From positions 558,001-622,000 of the forward strand of contig JANUWF010003379.1 of the NCBI GenBank assembly GCA_026120185.1: a DNA stretch of 64,000 nucleotides, in the 5' to 3' direction. Positions 42,775 to 54,101 of this stretch are shown here, one piece after another. The notes under the pieces were generated by a model. The model was not told the origin of the DNA. It saw only the letters and a program-made list of their open reading frames with translations, and ran no database searches. Each line of letters begins with the position of its first letter. The stretch's first letter is position 1. The position numbers and the translations under genes were made by a program. The DNA is from Voacanga thouarsii. Taxonomy: Eukaryota; Streptophyta; Magnoliopsida; Gentianales; Apocynaceae.

Positions 42775-43899
42775 ATGAATCATTTTAATTCCCTTTCCTC
42801 TCCTGCAAAAACCACTGAAACCCAAAAAATAGATAGTTCATTCTATGCCATAACTCCACCAGCTTCTTTTAAAGAAGCAATTTCTCCTCAAACTCCTCAA
42901 AAACTAGAAAAATTGTTATCTCCTCAAAACCCAGAGACTTTTGAATTTGTTACTAAAACTTTAATCCCTCTTCTTGCAATTCCAAAAGGGTTAGCTAGCA
43001 AAATAGAACGAGAACTTGTAAATAGACTTCATCCTGAAGCCTATAATCAATCCAGTCATTTGTTTCATGCCGAACCCTTAAAAACCCGACTTTTATATGA
43101 GCATATTCTATTTACCACTGGTTCGATTAAATTCGAACATAAAAGAAATCCTTCCAGGAATGACAAAGGTATTGCTTACTCTAAATGTTGAATGGCCAAA
43201 ATCCTTGACCTCAACACTTGGCCAGTAGCAGGTATCTATACACCAATTTAGTTCAAAAGTCCTTCAAGACCTTCTACGTATAATTTCATAGATTATTTAA
43301 ATGCAAAGCACAGTTTTTTCTATCTTTGAGACCTTAATCTTACATGGTTCATTAAATATGGAAAAGATTCAATTAATCCCATTCTCAGATAGTTCTACCA
43401 ATGGTGGAAAACATTTAGTGGAAATCAGCATACACTTTCAAAATAGCATAAATTCCAATTTGATCAATATGTTCAGGAGAATCAGCTTTTATATTTTCCT
43501 ACTTATATTCAGTATTGTAAGCTCTTTTTGCACAAGAAGATTTGTTTTATTCGTGGGTGGAATTATAAGTTTGACACCCTTGAATCGGTTCGACATTTGT
43601 GTCGAGAAATTAAAATTAAAAGATGGACACCTAAACCATTACTAGTAGCAGCAACTAGTTCTGTAAATCCTATTACTCCTACAAAAAATGAGACAGATGC
43701 AAGTTCTTCCTTCAGCAAAGGAAAATCTAAAATTTCTAAAGTAGATTTACAACTTCAACTCCAAATTTTACAAAATCAGATTCAATTAGCAACAGAAGAT
43801 AGTGATGATGAAACTCAACCAGATTTTAGCTTTTTTAACAATGGTGATCAAGATAACTCCACCGGTATTATAGCAGCATACCTTTGCCAAAGTCCATAG
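42775..43899 (+). pseudogene. Caulimovirid piece C: ORF2, unknown function
   Basis: An ATG at 42775 opens 138 clean codons: MNHFNSLSSPAKTTET, ITPPASFKEAISPQTPQKLE, LLSPQNPETFEFVTKTLIPL and SHLFHAEPLKTRLLYEHILF. A stop at 43189 and frame changes follow; the end (43528-43899) has CFIRGWNYKFDTLESVRHLC, LQLQLQILQNQIQLATEDSD and DETQPDFSFFNNGDQDN. The C-terminal part is predicted helical and acidic. No homologue of known function comes to mind. The overall position and size match the second ORF of florendoviruses. Confidence 0.68.
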
Positions 43900-44771
43900 T
43901 ATGACTAGACTACACTCAAGAAAAAAAAGAGAGCTTCAATAATTGCAGTTGGAGAAAATGCCAAAGCCCCTTTTGTCAATCACGAAGCTTATTTGTAAGC
44001 TGATTCATTGCACCTACAATAATGGCGGACCCCTCCACTAAAAAATAATCATCTAACCTATCCTCCAAGTGGCCAACAACATGATTTCTCCGTCACAAGT
44101 ATAGGACCACTCAGTAATAATGCAAGATGCTATTCGAGAATGCTATACCATGCAGGCCTATTTAAGGTATCAATTCCTTCAAGAAATGCAGAGCGAATTT
44201 ACTAGTCCTTCTAGAGAAAACTCTTTGTATTTTGAGATCGATTACTTTCTTTTTTTATGTTGGAAAACACTTTGTTTTAATTTGCTTTAAAATTTCTTTG
44301 TAAAACAGTTATGTAAAGAAGAAGTTTAACAGTTTAATTGAAGAATTCCTAGGTGCAACTCAATTGCAACAAAATAGTATCAAAACTTAGTTCTTACTCT
44401 TGTCTGATTAGTTTCATCATGACCGAGTAAGTCTCTTACTTTCTCTTTCTATCTTGCATGATGTAGTTTTTAATCTTTTTCCTCTGTTATTCTCTTTCTT
44501 TATCTTCTTCCCTTATTTCTACAACTATGTGGTTGAGTGGGAGCTGTGAGAGCAGGTTATACATTGGTTAACCCAAAATGGTTGGATTAGGCTGAAGAGT
44601 ACCAAGAGAGGTAGAAAGGCCTAAACCTTAGGGTGGTCTTGTAGCTCTCAACCATACATAGTAACTAGGTCTATCCTAGAAAGACAAGGAGAAGATAAAC
44701 TTAGTGAATTATAGGAGAAAAATATTTAAGACTACTAGTTGTATAAGAGGAAAGAGAAAGTTCTCCCTCTC
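43900..44771 (+). other. Caulimovirid piece C: intergenic region with decayed primer site
   Basis: Co-linear with 36753-37621. The primer site has mutated to ATAGTATCAAAACTTAGTTC (about 44375), three changes from the piece A version, all G to A. GTAAGTCTCTTAC and pyrimidine runs follow as in piece A. Confidence 0.72.
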
Positions 44772-45136
44772 ATGGCCTCTAGCTCGAACCTACCCGATAT
44801 TGACATTGAAAGTATCAATGACTTAGAAATCAGTTCTCAATTAGATCCTACTGAATCTAGTTTAATGAATTGGAAAATGCCAACTGAAAAGTTTGATAAA
44901 GTCTATGAAAAAAGAATTTTTGATTTAGTACAAAACTACAATATCAAAACCACTGAGAAAACAGTTTTGATTAACAAACCTTATAGCACTATTTAATTGT
45001 TTAATTCTAAAACTTTAGAACACCATAGAAAAAAACAAATATAAATATTTCATAGTGGCTTAGTTTAAGTAGCTGTTAAACCTTTGTATCGATTAGGAAT
45101 AAATGCTCCTATTTGTTTATTATTACATGATAGGAG
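44772..45136 (+). pseudogene. Caulimovirid piece C: movement protein, cut by copia-1
   Basis: The ATG at 44772 gives MASSSNLPDIDIESINDLEI; the frame runs to a stop at 44994, then LFNSKTLEHHRKKQI and, after another change, VAVKPLYRLGINAPICLLL. These are the beginning of the 30K-superfamily movement domain. The homology is cut at 45136, where the copia-1 LTR starts (TGTTGGG). The missing part should lie beyond the window's right edge, after copia-1. Confidence 0.75.
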
Positions 45137-46944
45137 TGTTGGGAAATATGCCCTCTTATATTAGGTTTCTGATGTAAATATCGAATATTTTAATAAAAAA
45201 AATTATTTTCAGAAATTATTTTTGAATTTATAATTTTATTTGTGCACAATTACGTTTGGAAAAGACCCATTGTGTTTAAGTAAGTGGTCCATGTGAATGG
45301 AAGTCTTTCACAGTAAGGTATGGATCACGGGTTACTTAACACATAAACGTTTGTTCTTAACTAATTGATGAGAATGGGAATCTCATCATATCTAGGTTAT
45401 TAAATTATGAATTTCAAATGATAAATGGCTTACCTTTAGCCAGTGAGTAGTCCACTTACTGCATAAAATAAGTGTATTTCGAATACGTAAAACAGAACCT
45501 GTAGTAGTGGTTTCTTAAAAGTACTATATGGTAGAAACCTAGACTACTACTGCTACAACGTGGACTAATACTCTACGACTTGAGTATGAGTTGGTGGTCT
45601 AACGAAACTGGAAGCATGTACTTTGATATGCTATAGTTGAGGTTCTATCGTAGGGCCAATATATTTGCATGTTGAGTATGTGTGACTAGTTAGTTAAGAC
45701 AGACTTGTACAAGATAGTTTCTATACTATGTCGCCTCTTGTGGTTGTCTGTATGATCTAAATATCCAGGGCCCTAGGAAACATGATTTGGATGTTTGCTT
45801 TAGGGTAACTCTCTTGAAAAGCGGAAACAATCTAGGAAGTTATGGATCATTGGATTAGAAGCCTAAGGATGGTAGATATCATTTAGAGAGGTGTTAGTAC
45901 ACTTCTTCCTCTCTAAATATACAACGATGTATAGAGAGGTATTTCAGTCATTACACCTGTAGGTCGAAGACTTTGCTAACGCAACATTGTCCTTGGGGTT
46001 AATATTTCCTTATGGTGATATTAGAAAATATTTAAAATGCAAAATACAGCTATTTATATGGCAAGGGTATTTTGGTCATTTTAGTAGCCATGGCAGTGTG
46101 TCTTTTGGTCTCCAGTATAGGCCGTGAGTCCTAATTAAATACGGGCTAATGAATTGATTTTAAATTAAATAGAATTTATTTTATTTAAATAGCCTGATTT
46201 AATTATTGGGTTAGAATAAAATAAAGGTCTATGGAGAGAGAGAATTAATTAAATTAATTTGGTGGGTTAATTAATTATTCAGGGCTTTGGTCCAACTTGA
46301 ATAATTAGGGATTAACTTGAGACTAAACTAATATAAGCTTGTTAATTAGATTAGTTTATTTGGGTTGGGAAAATTAATTATTTGTTGGGCTATTAAGTTG
46401 GTTCTAATTAGAATAATTAATTTAGTCCAAAAAGTTAAACTAAGAGTCCAATGGCCCAGTCCAATTTAACCTAGGGTTTTATTTAGGTTAAACAGGAGGA
46501 TTGGAAATCATCGTTGTTTCGACAGACTCTTCTTTGGAAAAAAAAAAAAACCCACACGCCTCTCTCTTTCTTTCTCCAGAAAGTATTCCTTAGTTCCGTT
46601 AGTTGTTCACCAAACGGAATTAGGCAAGTCATATACTGGAAGATCGAGAGTTTGGCATTCACATACATGCATAAACGGAGTAGGGGACTTGTAGGAATCA
46701 CACCAGAGGTCTCTATTAGTGTACCTACCCAGGTTTTACACATTCCAGTCCAGCTAATTCTTAGAACGAGGAAAATAGGTAAATTTTTTTTAACCTCGAA
46801 ATCAGTACAGAGTGCAACCGGCGCCGGCTAGGGCTGTCGGAGCTGGCGCCGGCTCTGTTCGATTCCCCTGTTCTTTAGTTTTTCCAGTTTTATTTTGCTT
46901 TCGCTTCTGCTGTGTGCTCTGTGTTTCCCCTTTTTAAGCCTTCA
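45137..46944 (+). repeat. 5' LTR of copia-1
   Basis: 1,808 bp, starting TGTTGGGAAATATGCCC and ending TTTAAGCCTTCA just before the primer site. The 3' copy begins at 52514 (TGTTGGAAAATATACCC) and is co-linear. It has an ATTAATTA-rich middle (46150-46420), a coding-like exon (46514-46778) and a GC-rich patch with GGCGCCGGCT (46820-46855). Confidence 0.92.
46514..46778 (+). other. LTR-borne coding-like exon ending at a splice donor (copia-1)
   Basis: The frame from ATG 46514 holds YWKIESLAFTYMHKRSRG, LVGITPEVS and PVQLILRTRKI, aligning with RELESLVFMQIRRSRRLAGF and VQSNSTRPRRLKERK in the copia-2 LTRs. It meets AAATAG|GTAAAT at 46778/46779, after codon base 1. Joined to AA-ATG at 48590 (acceptor TTTTTCAG), it reads in frame into gag. 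The intron, 46779-48589, would remove the primer site. Confidence 0.5.
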
Positions 46945-46965
46945 ATTGGTATCAGAGCATGAAGG
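46945..46965 (+). promoter_or_regulatory. Primer binding site of copia-1
   Basis: ATTGGTATCAGAGCATGAAG directly after the LTR: canonical initiator-Met primer site. Confidence 0.92.
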
Positions 46966-48589
46966 TTTTGTGAAAATATAGAGAGCATGCATCTAGTTGA
47001 ATAAAACTGGACACATATGTGTGATTAAACCATGATCCTTCGCTATTTTGGTATGGATAGATTCTCTTGTTAAACTTCTTTGATGGAGGTATAGGAGATT
47101 TGTAATTTACTGTTTTTCTTATCAAATCGTGTAAGCCTGATATTAAAGGGTATAAGCGATTGTTGGTTTTGGTTGATTTCATTGTATTGAGATTGAAATT
47201 GAAGAGCTAATGGTATCAGAAGTTGCACAGAAAAACAAAGGAAATTCATAAAAGAAAATCGTAGAAAAAAAACTGCAGAAGAACTCGTCCAGACCGGAAA
47301 TGACGCCGGCTAGGGTCTAGACTCGCTCCGGATTTTAGGTCACCCATGGGTCCTGGTTCTGTGCGGCAGGTGCAGTGGACCACAGTGTAGATGGGTACTG
47401 ATCTAGTGCGGCGAGTGCAGTGGACCAAGGAATTATTTTTTATTTTTTCTTTGTGATTTTTCTTACGTTTTCCTTTTTGTTTTGGGGTCCATACTAGGCG
47501 AAATTAATATTTTTGCAATAGTTAATACTCATGAAATATTTTTCATGAAAAATATTAGTAAAGGATTTTAGGATTAAACAAGACCATTAATTAATTAATT
47601 AATGTGTTTAATTCTATTATCTGGGCACTTAGGTTTAAAAAGTAGAAAAGCATGAAAACGTCTATTGTTTTCTAGCATGGTATTTTTTTTAAGTACCTGT
47701 GTGCACGAACTCTCAAAGACCAAAGTCTTTGGGAATATTTTTTCACCAAGAAAATATTTTTTTACAAATTAAATGGTTATTTTAACTTAAACAAAAATTA
47801 ATCCTTAGATATTTTCTCAAAGGATTTAACCCTTGACGTAGAAAATATATTGGATGTAGATATTTTTGTATGTTAAAATAGAAAGCCATTTTGTTTTATT
47901 TTAGCACAAAGAAAATTATTTTGTCAAATAAACTTGAGACCAAAGTCTCTAGAAAGTTTTAATTAAAAAATTTTTGAAATCATTAAGTTTTTTAACTTGA
48001 ATAAAATTAGTCCATGGAAAAATCTCTCGAATGATATATACCTTGACATTGAGATTTTAATGGATTTAGATATTTTATTTTTTAGTTAAAAGGAAAACTT
48101 AATGGAAATTTTCAAAATGATATTTTTTTCAGAAAACCCTTGTTTTAAAAGACTAAGTGGGAGAGGGGTTCCAACGGCCCCCCGGCTTCCATCACGATTC
48201 TCATTAGAGATCGTGGGTCCCCTCGTGTCACTCTGAGAGTGAACCCGTATAGGATGTAGATACTATAAAAATCTAAATCTAATGGAGGGATGTAATTAAT
48301 AACTCGAGGCACGTACTATGATCGGCCAGCCCTTCGCTGGAGGTCATAGTGCGAGGTATGTCCATAGGAAATGAGAGAAAACGGCCATCCATTTGATGGA
48401 GTTATCTTCTAAATTAATTTGTGGTGGTTAACACACTTAGCTTAGGGAACTGTTAATCTTCCGAAGAAGCTATGTCAGTTTTCCTAATAGCCAAATTAAT
48501 TATTATCAGTTTTGATAATAAGGATAAAATGCACAAATTTGTTTTGTTTTCACAAACTAAATTCTTTTATTTTATTTTCGATTTTTCAG
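46966..48589 (+). other. copia-1 untranslated leader
   Basis: About 1.6 kb without a credible gene. It has a GC-rich stretch (47285-47425) with two near-identical 20-mers GTGCGGC[AG][GA]GTGCAGTGGAC (47361 and 47406), then AT-rich text with ACCAAAGTCT repeats, and GGGTCCCCTCGTGTCAC near 48209. It ends in a polypyrimidine tract and TTTTTCAG at 48589, two bases before the gag ATG. Confidence 0.7.
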
Positions 48590-48591
48590 AA

Positions 48592-49400
48592 ATGGTGAGA
48601 GGTTTTTTTAGTCCATTGGCCGTTAATCTCATAGAGAATAAGCTAATGGGACCAAACTATGTGGACTAGAAGAGGAACCTAGACATAATACTCACAATGG
48701 AAGAGTATAAGTATGTCCTTTATGAAACCTGCTCTGTTATCGGGGAGGGTTCCACTGCCGAAAAGCATGAGGCTGAAAAGGCATGGAAAAAGGCCGACGA
48801 GATGGCTCGTTGTTACATATTAGCCTCCATGTCTAATTCGCTCCAATCCAAATATGAGCACATGGCCACTACGTATGATATAATTCAATCATTAGCCATA
48901 ATGTTCATGGATAAGAGCCGGCCAGCAAAGTAGGAGGCTCTTCGAACTATCATCAACACTAAGATGGCTGAGGAAGCATCAGTCAGAGAGCATATGCTCA
49001 AGATAATTGCTGCTTTCGAGGAGGCAGAAATCTTAGAATCTATCATTGACCCCGAGAGCCAAGTGGACATGGTTCTTGAATTTCTACCGGGTTCCTTTAC
49101 TCAGTTCAAGTTGAATTACAATATGAACAAGTTAAACATGAGTTTAACTGAATTAATAAAGGAGCTCCAGATGACAAAGAAGGTTATGAAGCTACAATCT
49201 AAGGCTATGATTGCTAAGGCTTCATCTTCTAGAACTGGGCCCAAGCATAGGAAGTTCAAGAAGAAGAAGGGGAACGCAGCGGCCCAGCCCAAGACCTAAC
49301 CCAAAGACAAACTTAAAGGCAAGTGCTTCAAATGTGGACTGAAGGGACATTGGAAAAAGGAGTGTTCAGATCTTCAAGCCAAGAAGAACCCCACAGGTAA
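48592..49400 (+). pseudogene. copia-1 gag with zinc knuckle
   Basis: ATG at 48592. Text: NKLMGPNYVD, stop (TAG for Trp, 48667), then EYKYVLYETC, HEAEKAWKKADEMARCYILA, a second stop at 48931 (TAG for Gln), DPESQVDMVLEFLPGSFTQF and NYNMNKLNMSLTELIKELQM. A lysine-rich stretch and a perfect knuckle CFKCGLKGHWKKEC (about 49326-49367) follow after a stop at 49297. This is a standard copia capsid-nucleocapsid protein. Two of the three stops are single transitions. Confidence 0.92.
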
Positions 49401-50900
49401 TGTTTTCTATCTAAAGTCTATATCAATGGTTGGATCAACTTCTACTTGGATTGTTGATTCAGGAGCTACTGATCACATTTGTAACTATTTGCAGGGGTTT
49501 AGAAAGATTAGAAAACTCCAGAAGGGCGAACATGGACTACGTGTGGGAAATGGAGCACAAGTTTGGGCCCTTACAGTGAGAGAGCTGGATCTTATTTTTT
49601 ATTATAATAGAATAGTGGTTTTGAAAGATATTTTATATGTACCTGGATTTTGACAGAATTTGATTTCGGTTGCAAAACTAATAAATTAAGGATATTCTGT
49701 ATCTTTCCATTCTGGTATTTCTATCAATAGAGATGGAGAAATTTTATGTATTGGGCACATGTATGAAAATTTATTTTTCTTAAACCCTATTAACAATTAA
49801 TTAAATAACACTTAATCTGAACCTTTAACAAGGAAGAGAAAGATCAATGTCAATGACTCTTATCTTTGGCATCTAAGGTTGGGTTATATAAACTCAATCA
49901 GGATTCAGAGGTTAATCCATGATGGGCCTTTGGGCTCATTGAGATTGGAAAATTGGCCTCAATGTGAATCCTGCCTGATGGGAAAGATAACCAAAAGGAC
50001 ATTTACCCCTAAGGCAGATAAAGCCAATGAGGTATTGAGTCTTGTTCACACTGATGTATGTGGTTCCTTGTCTACACCAGCTAGAGGGAGTTTTGAATAC
50101 TTCATCACTTTCACAGATGATTGTACGAAGTTTGGTTTTATTTACCTGATGAGACGCAAGTCTGACTCTTTTGAAAAGTTCAAAGAGTTTAAGGTTGAAG
50201 TAGAGTGTCGAACAAGTAAATTGATCAAAACCTTACGATCGGATCGTGGTGGAGAGTACCTCCCGGGTGAATTCAAGGACTACATGGTACATCATGGGAT
50301 AGTATCCCAACTCTCTGCACTGGGGACACCCCAGCAGAATGGAGTAGCTGAGAGAAGGAACAAGACATTGATGGAAATGGTCTGAAGTATGATGTCTCAT
50401 GCTACTCTTCCAGTGTCTTTTTGGGTATATGCCCTGAAAATAGCGGCATACATTCTGAACTTGGTGCCTTCCAAGTCAGTACCTAGGACTCCCTATGAGA
50501 TGTGGACTGGGCACAAACCAAGTCTGAATCATCTCAGGATATAGGGTTGTCCAACTTATGTACTGGTTAGGGGAGACAAGTTGGAACCAAGATCAGAATT
50601 ATGCTATTTTGTTGGGTATCCAAAAGGGACAAAGGGTGATTACTTTTATCATCCCAAGGAGTAGAAAGTACTGGTAAGTACTAATACTAGATACTTGGAG
50701 GATGATCAGAATACTTCCACGAAAGGTTCAACTAGGTTGGAATTGGAGGAGAAGTTATCTTCAGAATCAGCTTTTTCTGACCCGATTATGGAACGAGAAG
50801 AGACACAGCCTCAAGAGCTTGTATAACTGGAGCCTCGTCGTAGTGGAAGAGTATCTAGGGTTCCAGAGAGATGGACTGGAGAAGCTTTCGAGCTACTCTC
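49401..50900 (+). pseudogene. copia-1 protease and integrase
   Basis: Protease: TWIVDSGATDHICN (about 49435-49476), then VLKDILYVPGF and a TGA at 49651. GAG_pre-integrase: YLWHLRLGYINSIRIQRLIH with CESCLMGKITKRTF (49860-50005). Integrase core: VHTDVCGSL with the first Asp, [15 protein letters not shown] with the second, and [20 protein letters not shown] with the catalytic Glu, then TGA at 50383. The C-terminal part ([34 protein letters not shown]) contains three more stops. All catalytic residues survive although the frame is broken. Confidence 0.92.
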
Positions 50901-50929
50901 TGACCATCAGGAATAAGACACCACTAGAT

Positions 50930-52496
50930 ACGAGGAGTCTATTACTGATACCGATGCAAATCTACGGCATGAAACAATGAAAGTCGAGATTGAGTCTATG
51001 TACCTCAATCAAGTTTGGGATCTTGCAGCTTCACCTAAAGGGATAAAACCAATTGCGTGTAAGTGGATATACAAGAGAAAGAGGGGAGTAGATGAGAAGG
51101 TAGAAACCTTCAAAGCTAGGTTTGTGGCGAAAGGGTATACTCAAAAAGAGGGAATCGATTATGAGGAGACCTTTTCCCCGGTAGCCATGCTTAAGTCCAT
51201 CTGTATCCTCCTTACTATTGCATGTTATTATGACTATGAGATATGACAAATGGATGTCAAGACGGCATTTTTAAATGGCCATCTTAGCGAAAACACCTAT
51301 ATGTCCCAACCGGAAGGCTTTATTGCTGAAGGCCAAGAACATATGGTCTGCAAGCTTAAGAAATCCATTTATGGACTTAAGCAGGCATTGAGAGCACGGA
51401 ACATTCATTTTGATGAAACTGTAAAGTCTTATGGTTTTATTCAAAACGAGGATGAACCATGCATGTACAGGAAACTTGAAGGCATTAATGTGGTTTTTCT
51501 TGTCTTGTATATGGATGACATTCTGCTCATTGAAAATGATGTAGGGTCATTGTCATCTACAAAGGTTTAGCTGTCTAGTCAATTCAGTATGAAGGACTTG
51601 GGAGAAGCCAACTACATTCTCGGGATTAAACTTCTTAGAAATAGGAAGCAAAAAATATTAGGATTATCCCAAGTGGCATACATTGACAATATGCTGGCCA
51701 AGTATAGCATGGACTCATGCAAGGGAGCTCTAATTCCTTGCAGACATGGTTTGTCATTTTCTTCAAGGGACTGTCCTAAGTCTCAAGAAGAAAATGACAG
51801 AATGAGTAGGATTCCCTACGCTTCGGCTGTAGAAAATCTCATGTACTCCATGTTGTGTACTAGGCCAGATATCTGCTTTGCTGTAGGCTTAGTTAGCAGA
51901 TATCAATCAAACCCTGAGGAGGTTCATTAGCAAGTTGTAAAGCATATTCTCAAGTATCTCAAGGGAACGAGAGATTATATACTGGTTTACAGGGCTGATG
52001 ACTTGGTTCCTACAAGATACACAGACTCAGACTTCCAGGCGGATAAGGATGAGAGAAAATCCACTAGTGGATATGTCTTCATCTTGTCTGAATGAGCCAT
52101 TTCATGGGAGAGTATTAAGTAATCATGCATTGTTGACTCGACCATGGAAGCTGAGTATGTGGCAGCTTCGAAGGCATCCAAGGAAGCAGTCTGGCTCCGA
52201 AAGTTCCTTTTAGAACTTAGAGTCGTGCCACACATGGATAGGCCAATTGTGATGTATTGCAACAACACTGGAGTAGTATCACAATTTAAAGAGCCTAGGA
52301 ACCATAAGAAGAGGAAGCACATCGAGAGGAAGTAACACCTGATTCAGGATTTCATCTAGAGACAGAAAGTCGTGGTAGAACAGATTGCCTCCGAGAACAA
52401 TCTAGCTGATCCATTCATCAAGCCTTTGGCTGAGAGAGACTTTAAGAGACACTTAGACGCCATAGGGGTAGGCACCTATGGACTTACATAGTCTTA
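50930..52496 (+). pseudogene. copia-1 reverse transcriptase and RNase H
   Basis: The frame from 50977 has IESMYLNQVWDLAASPKGIK and KARFVAKGYTQKEGIDYEET, FSPVAMLKSI; a TGA at 51244-51246 replaces Trp before QMDVKTAFLNGHLSENTYMS. The catalytic box is LYMDDILLI at about 51507-51533. After a TAG at 51568, KDLGEANYILGIKLLRNRK and RPDICFAVGLVSRYQSN follow. RNase H has YTDSDFQADKDERKSTSGYV, EAEYVAASKASKEAVWLRKF and the NLADPFIKPLAERDF end near 52420. Stops at about 51928, 52094 and 52121. Confidence 0.93.
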
Positions 52497-52497
52497 G

Positions 52498-52513
52498 AGT
52501 GCAAGTAGAAGAT
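52498..52513 (+). promoter_or_regulatory. Decayed polypurine tract of copia-1
   Basis: AGTGCAAGTAGAAGAT directly before the 3' LTR start TGTTGG. In copia-2 the same place reads GTGCAAGTGGGAGAT. Confidence 0.7.
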
Positions 52514-54101
52514 TGTTGGAAAATATACCCTCTTAGACTAGGTTTCTGATGTAAATATCGAATGTTTAAATAAAAGAATTTATTTTCAGAAATTATTTGT
52601 GAATTTATAATTTTATTTGTGTAAAATTAAGTTTGAAAAAGACCTATTGTATTTAAGTAAGTGGTCCATGTGAATAGAGGTCTTTCACAATAAGGTATGG
52701 ATCACGGGTTACTTAACATATAAATGTTCGTTCTTAACTGATTGATGAGAATGAGAATCTCATCATGTCTAGGTTATTATGTTATGAATTCCAAATGGGG
52801 AATAACTTACCTTTAGCCAGTGAGTAGTCCACTCACTTCATGACATAAGCGTATTTCGAATACGTAGAACATGACCTGTAGTAGTGGTTTCTTAAAAGTA
52901 CTATATAGTGGAAACCTAGACTACTACTGCTATAGCGTGGACTAGTACTCTATGACTTGAGTATAAGTTGGTGGTCTAACGAAGCTGGAAGCATGTACTT
53001 TGATATACTATAGTTGAGGTTTTATCGTAAGGACCACTATACTTGCATGTTTGGTATTTGTGACTAGTTAGTTAAGACAGATTTGTACAAGATAGTTTCT
53101 ATATTATGTCATCCCTTGTGGTTGTCTATATGATCTAAATAACCAAGGTTCTGAGAAACGTGACTTGGATGTTTGCTTTAGGGTAGCTCTCTTAAAAAGC
53201 GGAAACAATTTAGGAAGTCATGGATCATTGGACTAAAAGCCTAAGGATGGTAGATGTCATTTAGAGAGGTGTTAGTACACTTCTTCCTCTCTAAATATAT
53301 GGCGATGTATAGAGGGATATTTCAGTCATTACACCTATAAGTCAAAGGCTTTGCTAACGCAGCATTATCCTTAGGGTCAATATTTTCTTTTGGTGATATT
53401 AGAAAATATTTAAAATGTAAAATACAGCTATTTATATGGCAAGGGTATTTTGGTCATTTTAGTAGCCAAGGCGGTGTGTCTTTTGGTCCCCAATATAAAC
53501 CGTGAGTCCTACTTAAATATGGGCTAAGGAATTGATCTTAAATTAAATGAAATTTATTTTATTTAAATAGCCTGATTTAATTATTGGGTTAGAATAAAAT
53601 AAAGGTCTATAGAGAGAAAGAATTAATTAAATTAGTTTGGTGGGTTAATTAATTATTTAGGACTTTGGCCCAGTTTGAATAATTAGGGATTAACCTGAGA
53701 CTAAACTAATATAGGCTTGTTAATTGGACTAGTTTTTTTGGGTTGGAAGAATTAATTATTTGTTGGGCTATTAAGTTGGTTCTAATTAGAATACTTAATT
53801 TAGTCCAAAAGGTTAAACTAAGAGTCCAATGGCCCAGTCTAGTTTAACCTAGGGTTTTATTTAGATTAAACAGGAGGATTGGAAATCATCGTTGTTTTGA
53901 CAGATGCTTCTTTGGAATAAAAAACCACACGCCTCTCTCTCTCTCTCTCCAGAAAGTATTCCTTAGTTCTGTTAGTTGTTCACCAAATGGAATTAGGCAG
54001 GCCATATACTGGAAGATCGAGAGTTTGACGTTCACATACATGCATAGACGGAGTAGGAGACTTGCAGCAATCACACCAGAGGTCTCCACCAGCGTTCTAC
54101 C
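52514..54101 (+). repeat. 3' LTR of copia-1, left part (interrupted)
   Basis: Co-linear with 45137-46720. It ends inside the coding-like exon (HRRSRRLAAITPEV) at GTTCTACC, where copia-2 starts. CTACC (54097-54101) is the left target duplication. The continuation is 63905-64000 and beyond. Confidence 0.92.

Noticed and set aside
32521..45136. An intact, potentially infectious viral genome
   Set aside because: Every piece has stops, frameshifts and large deletions, and no piece covers all domains.
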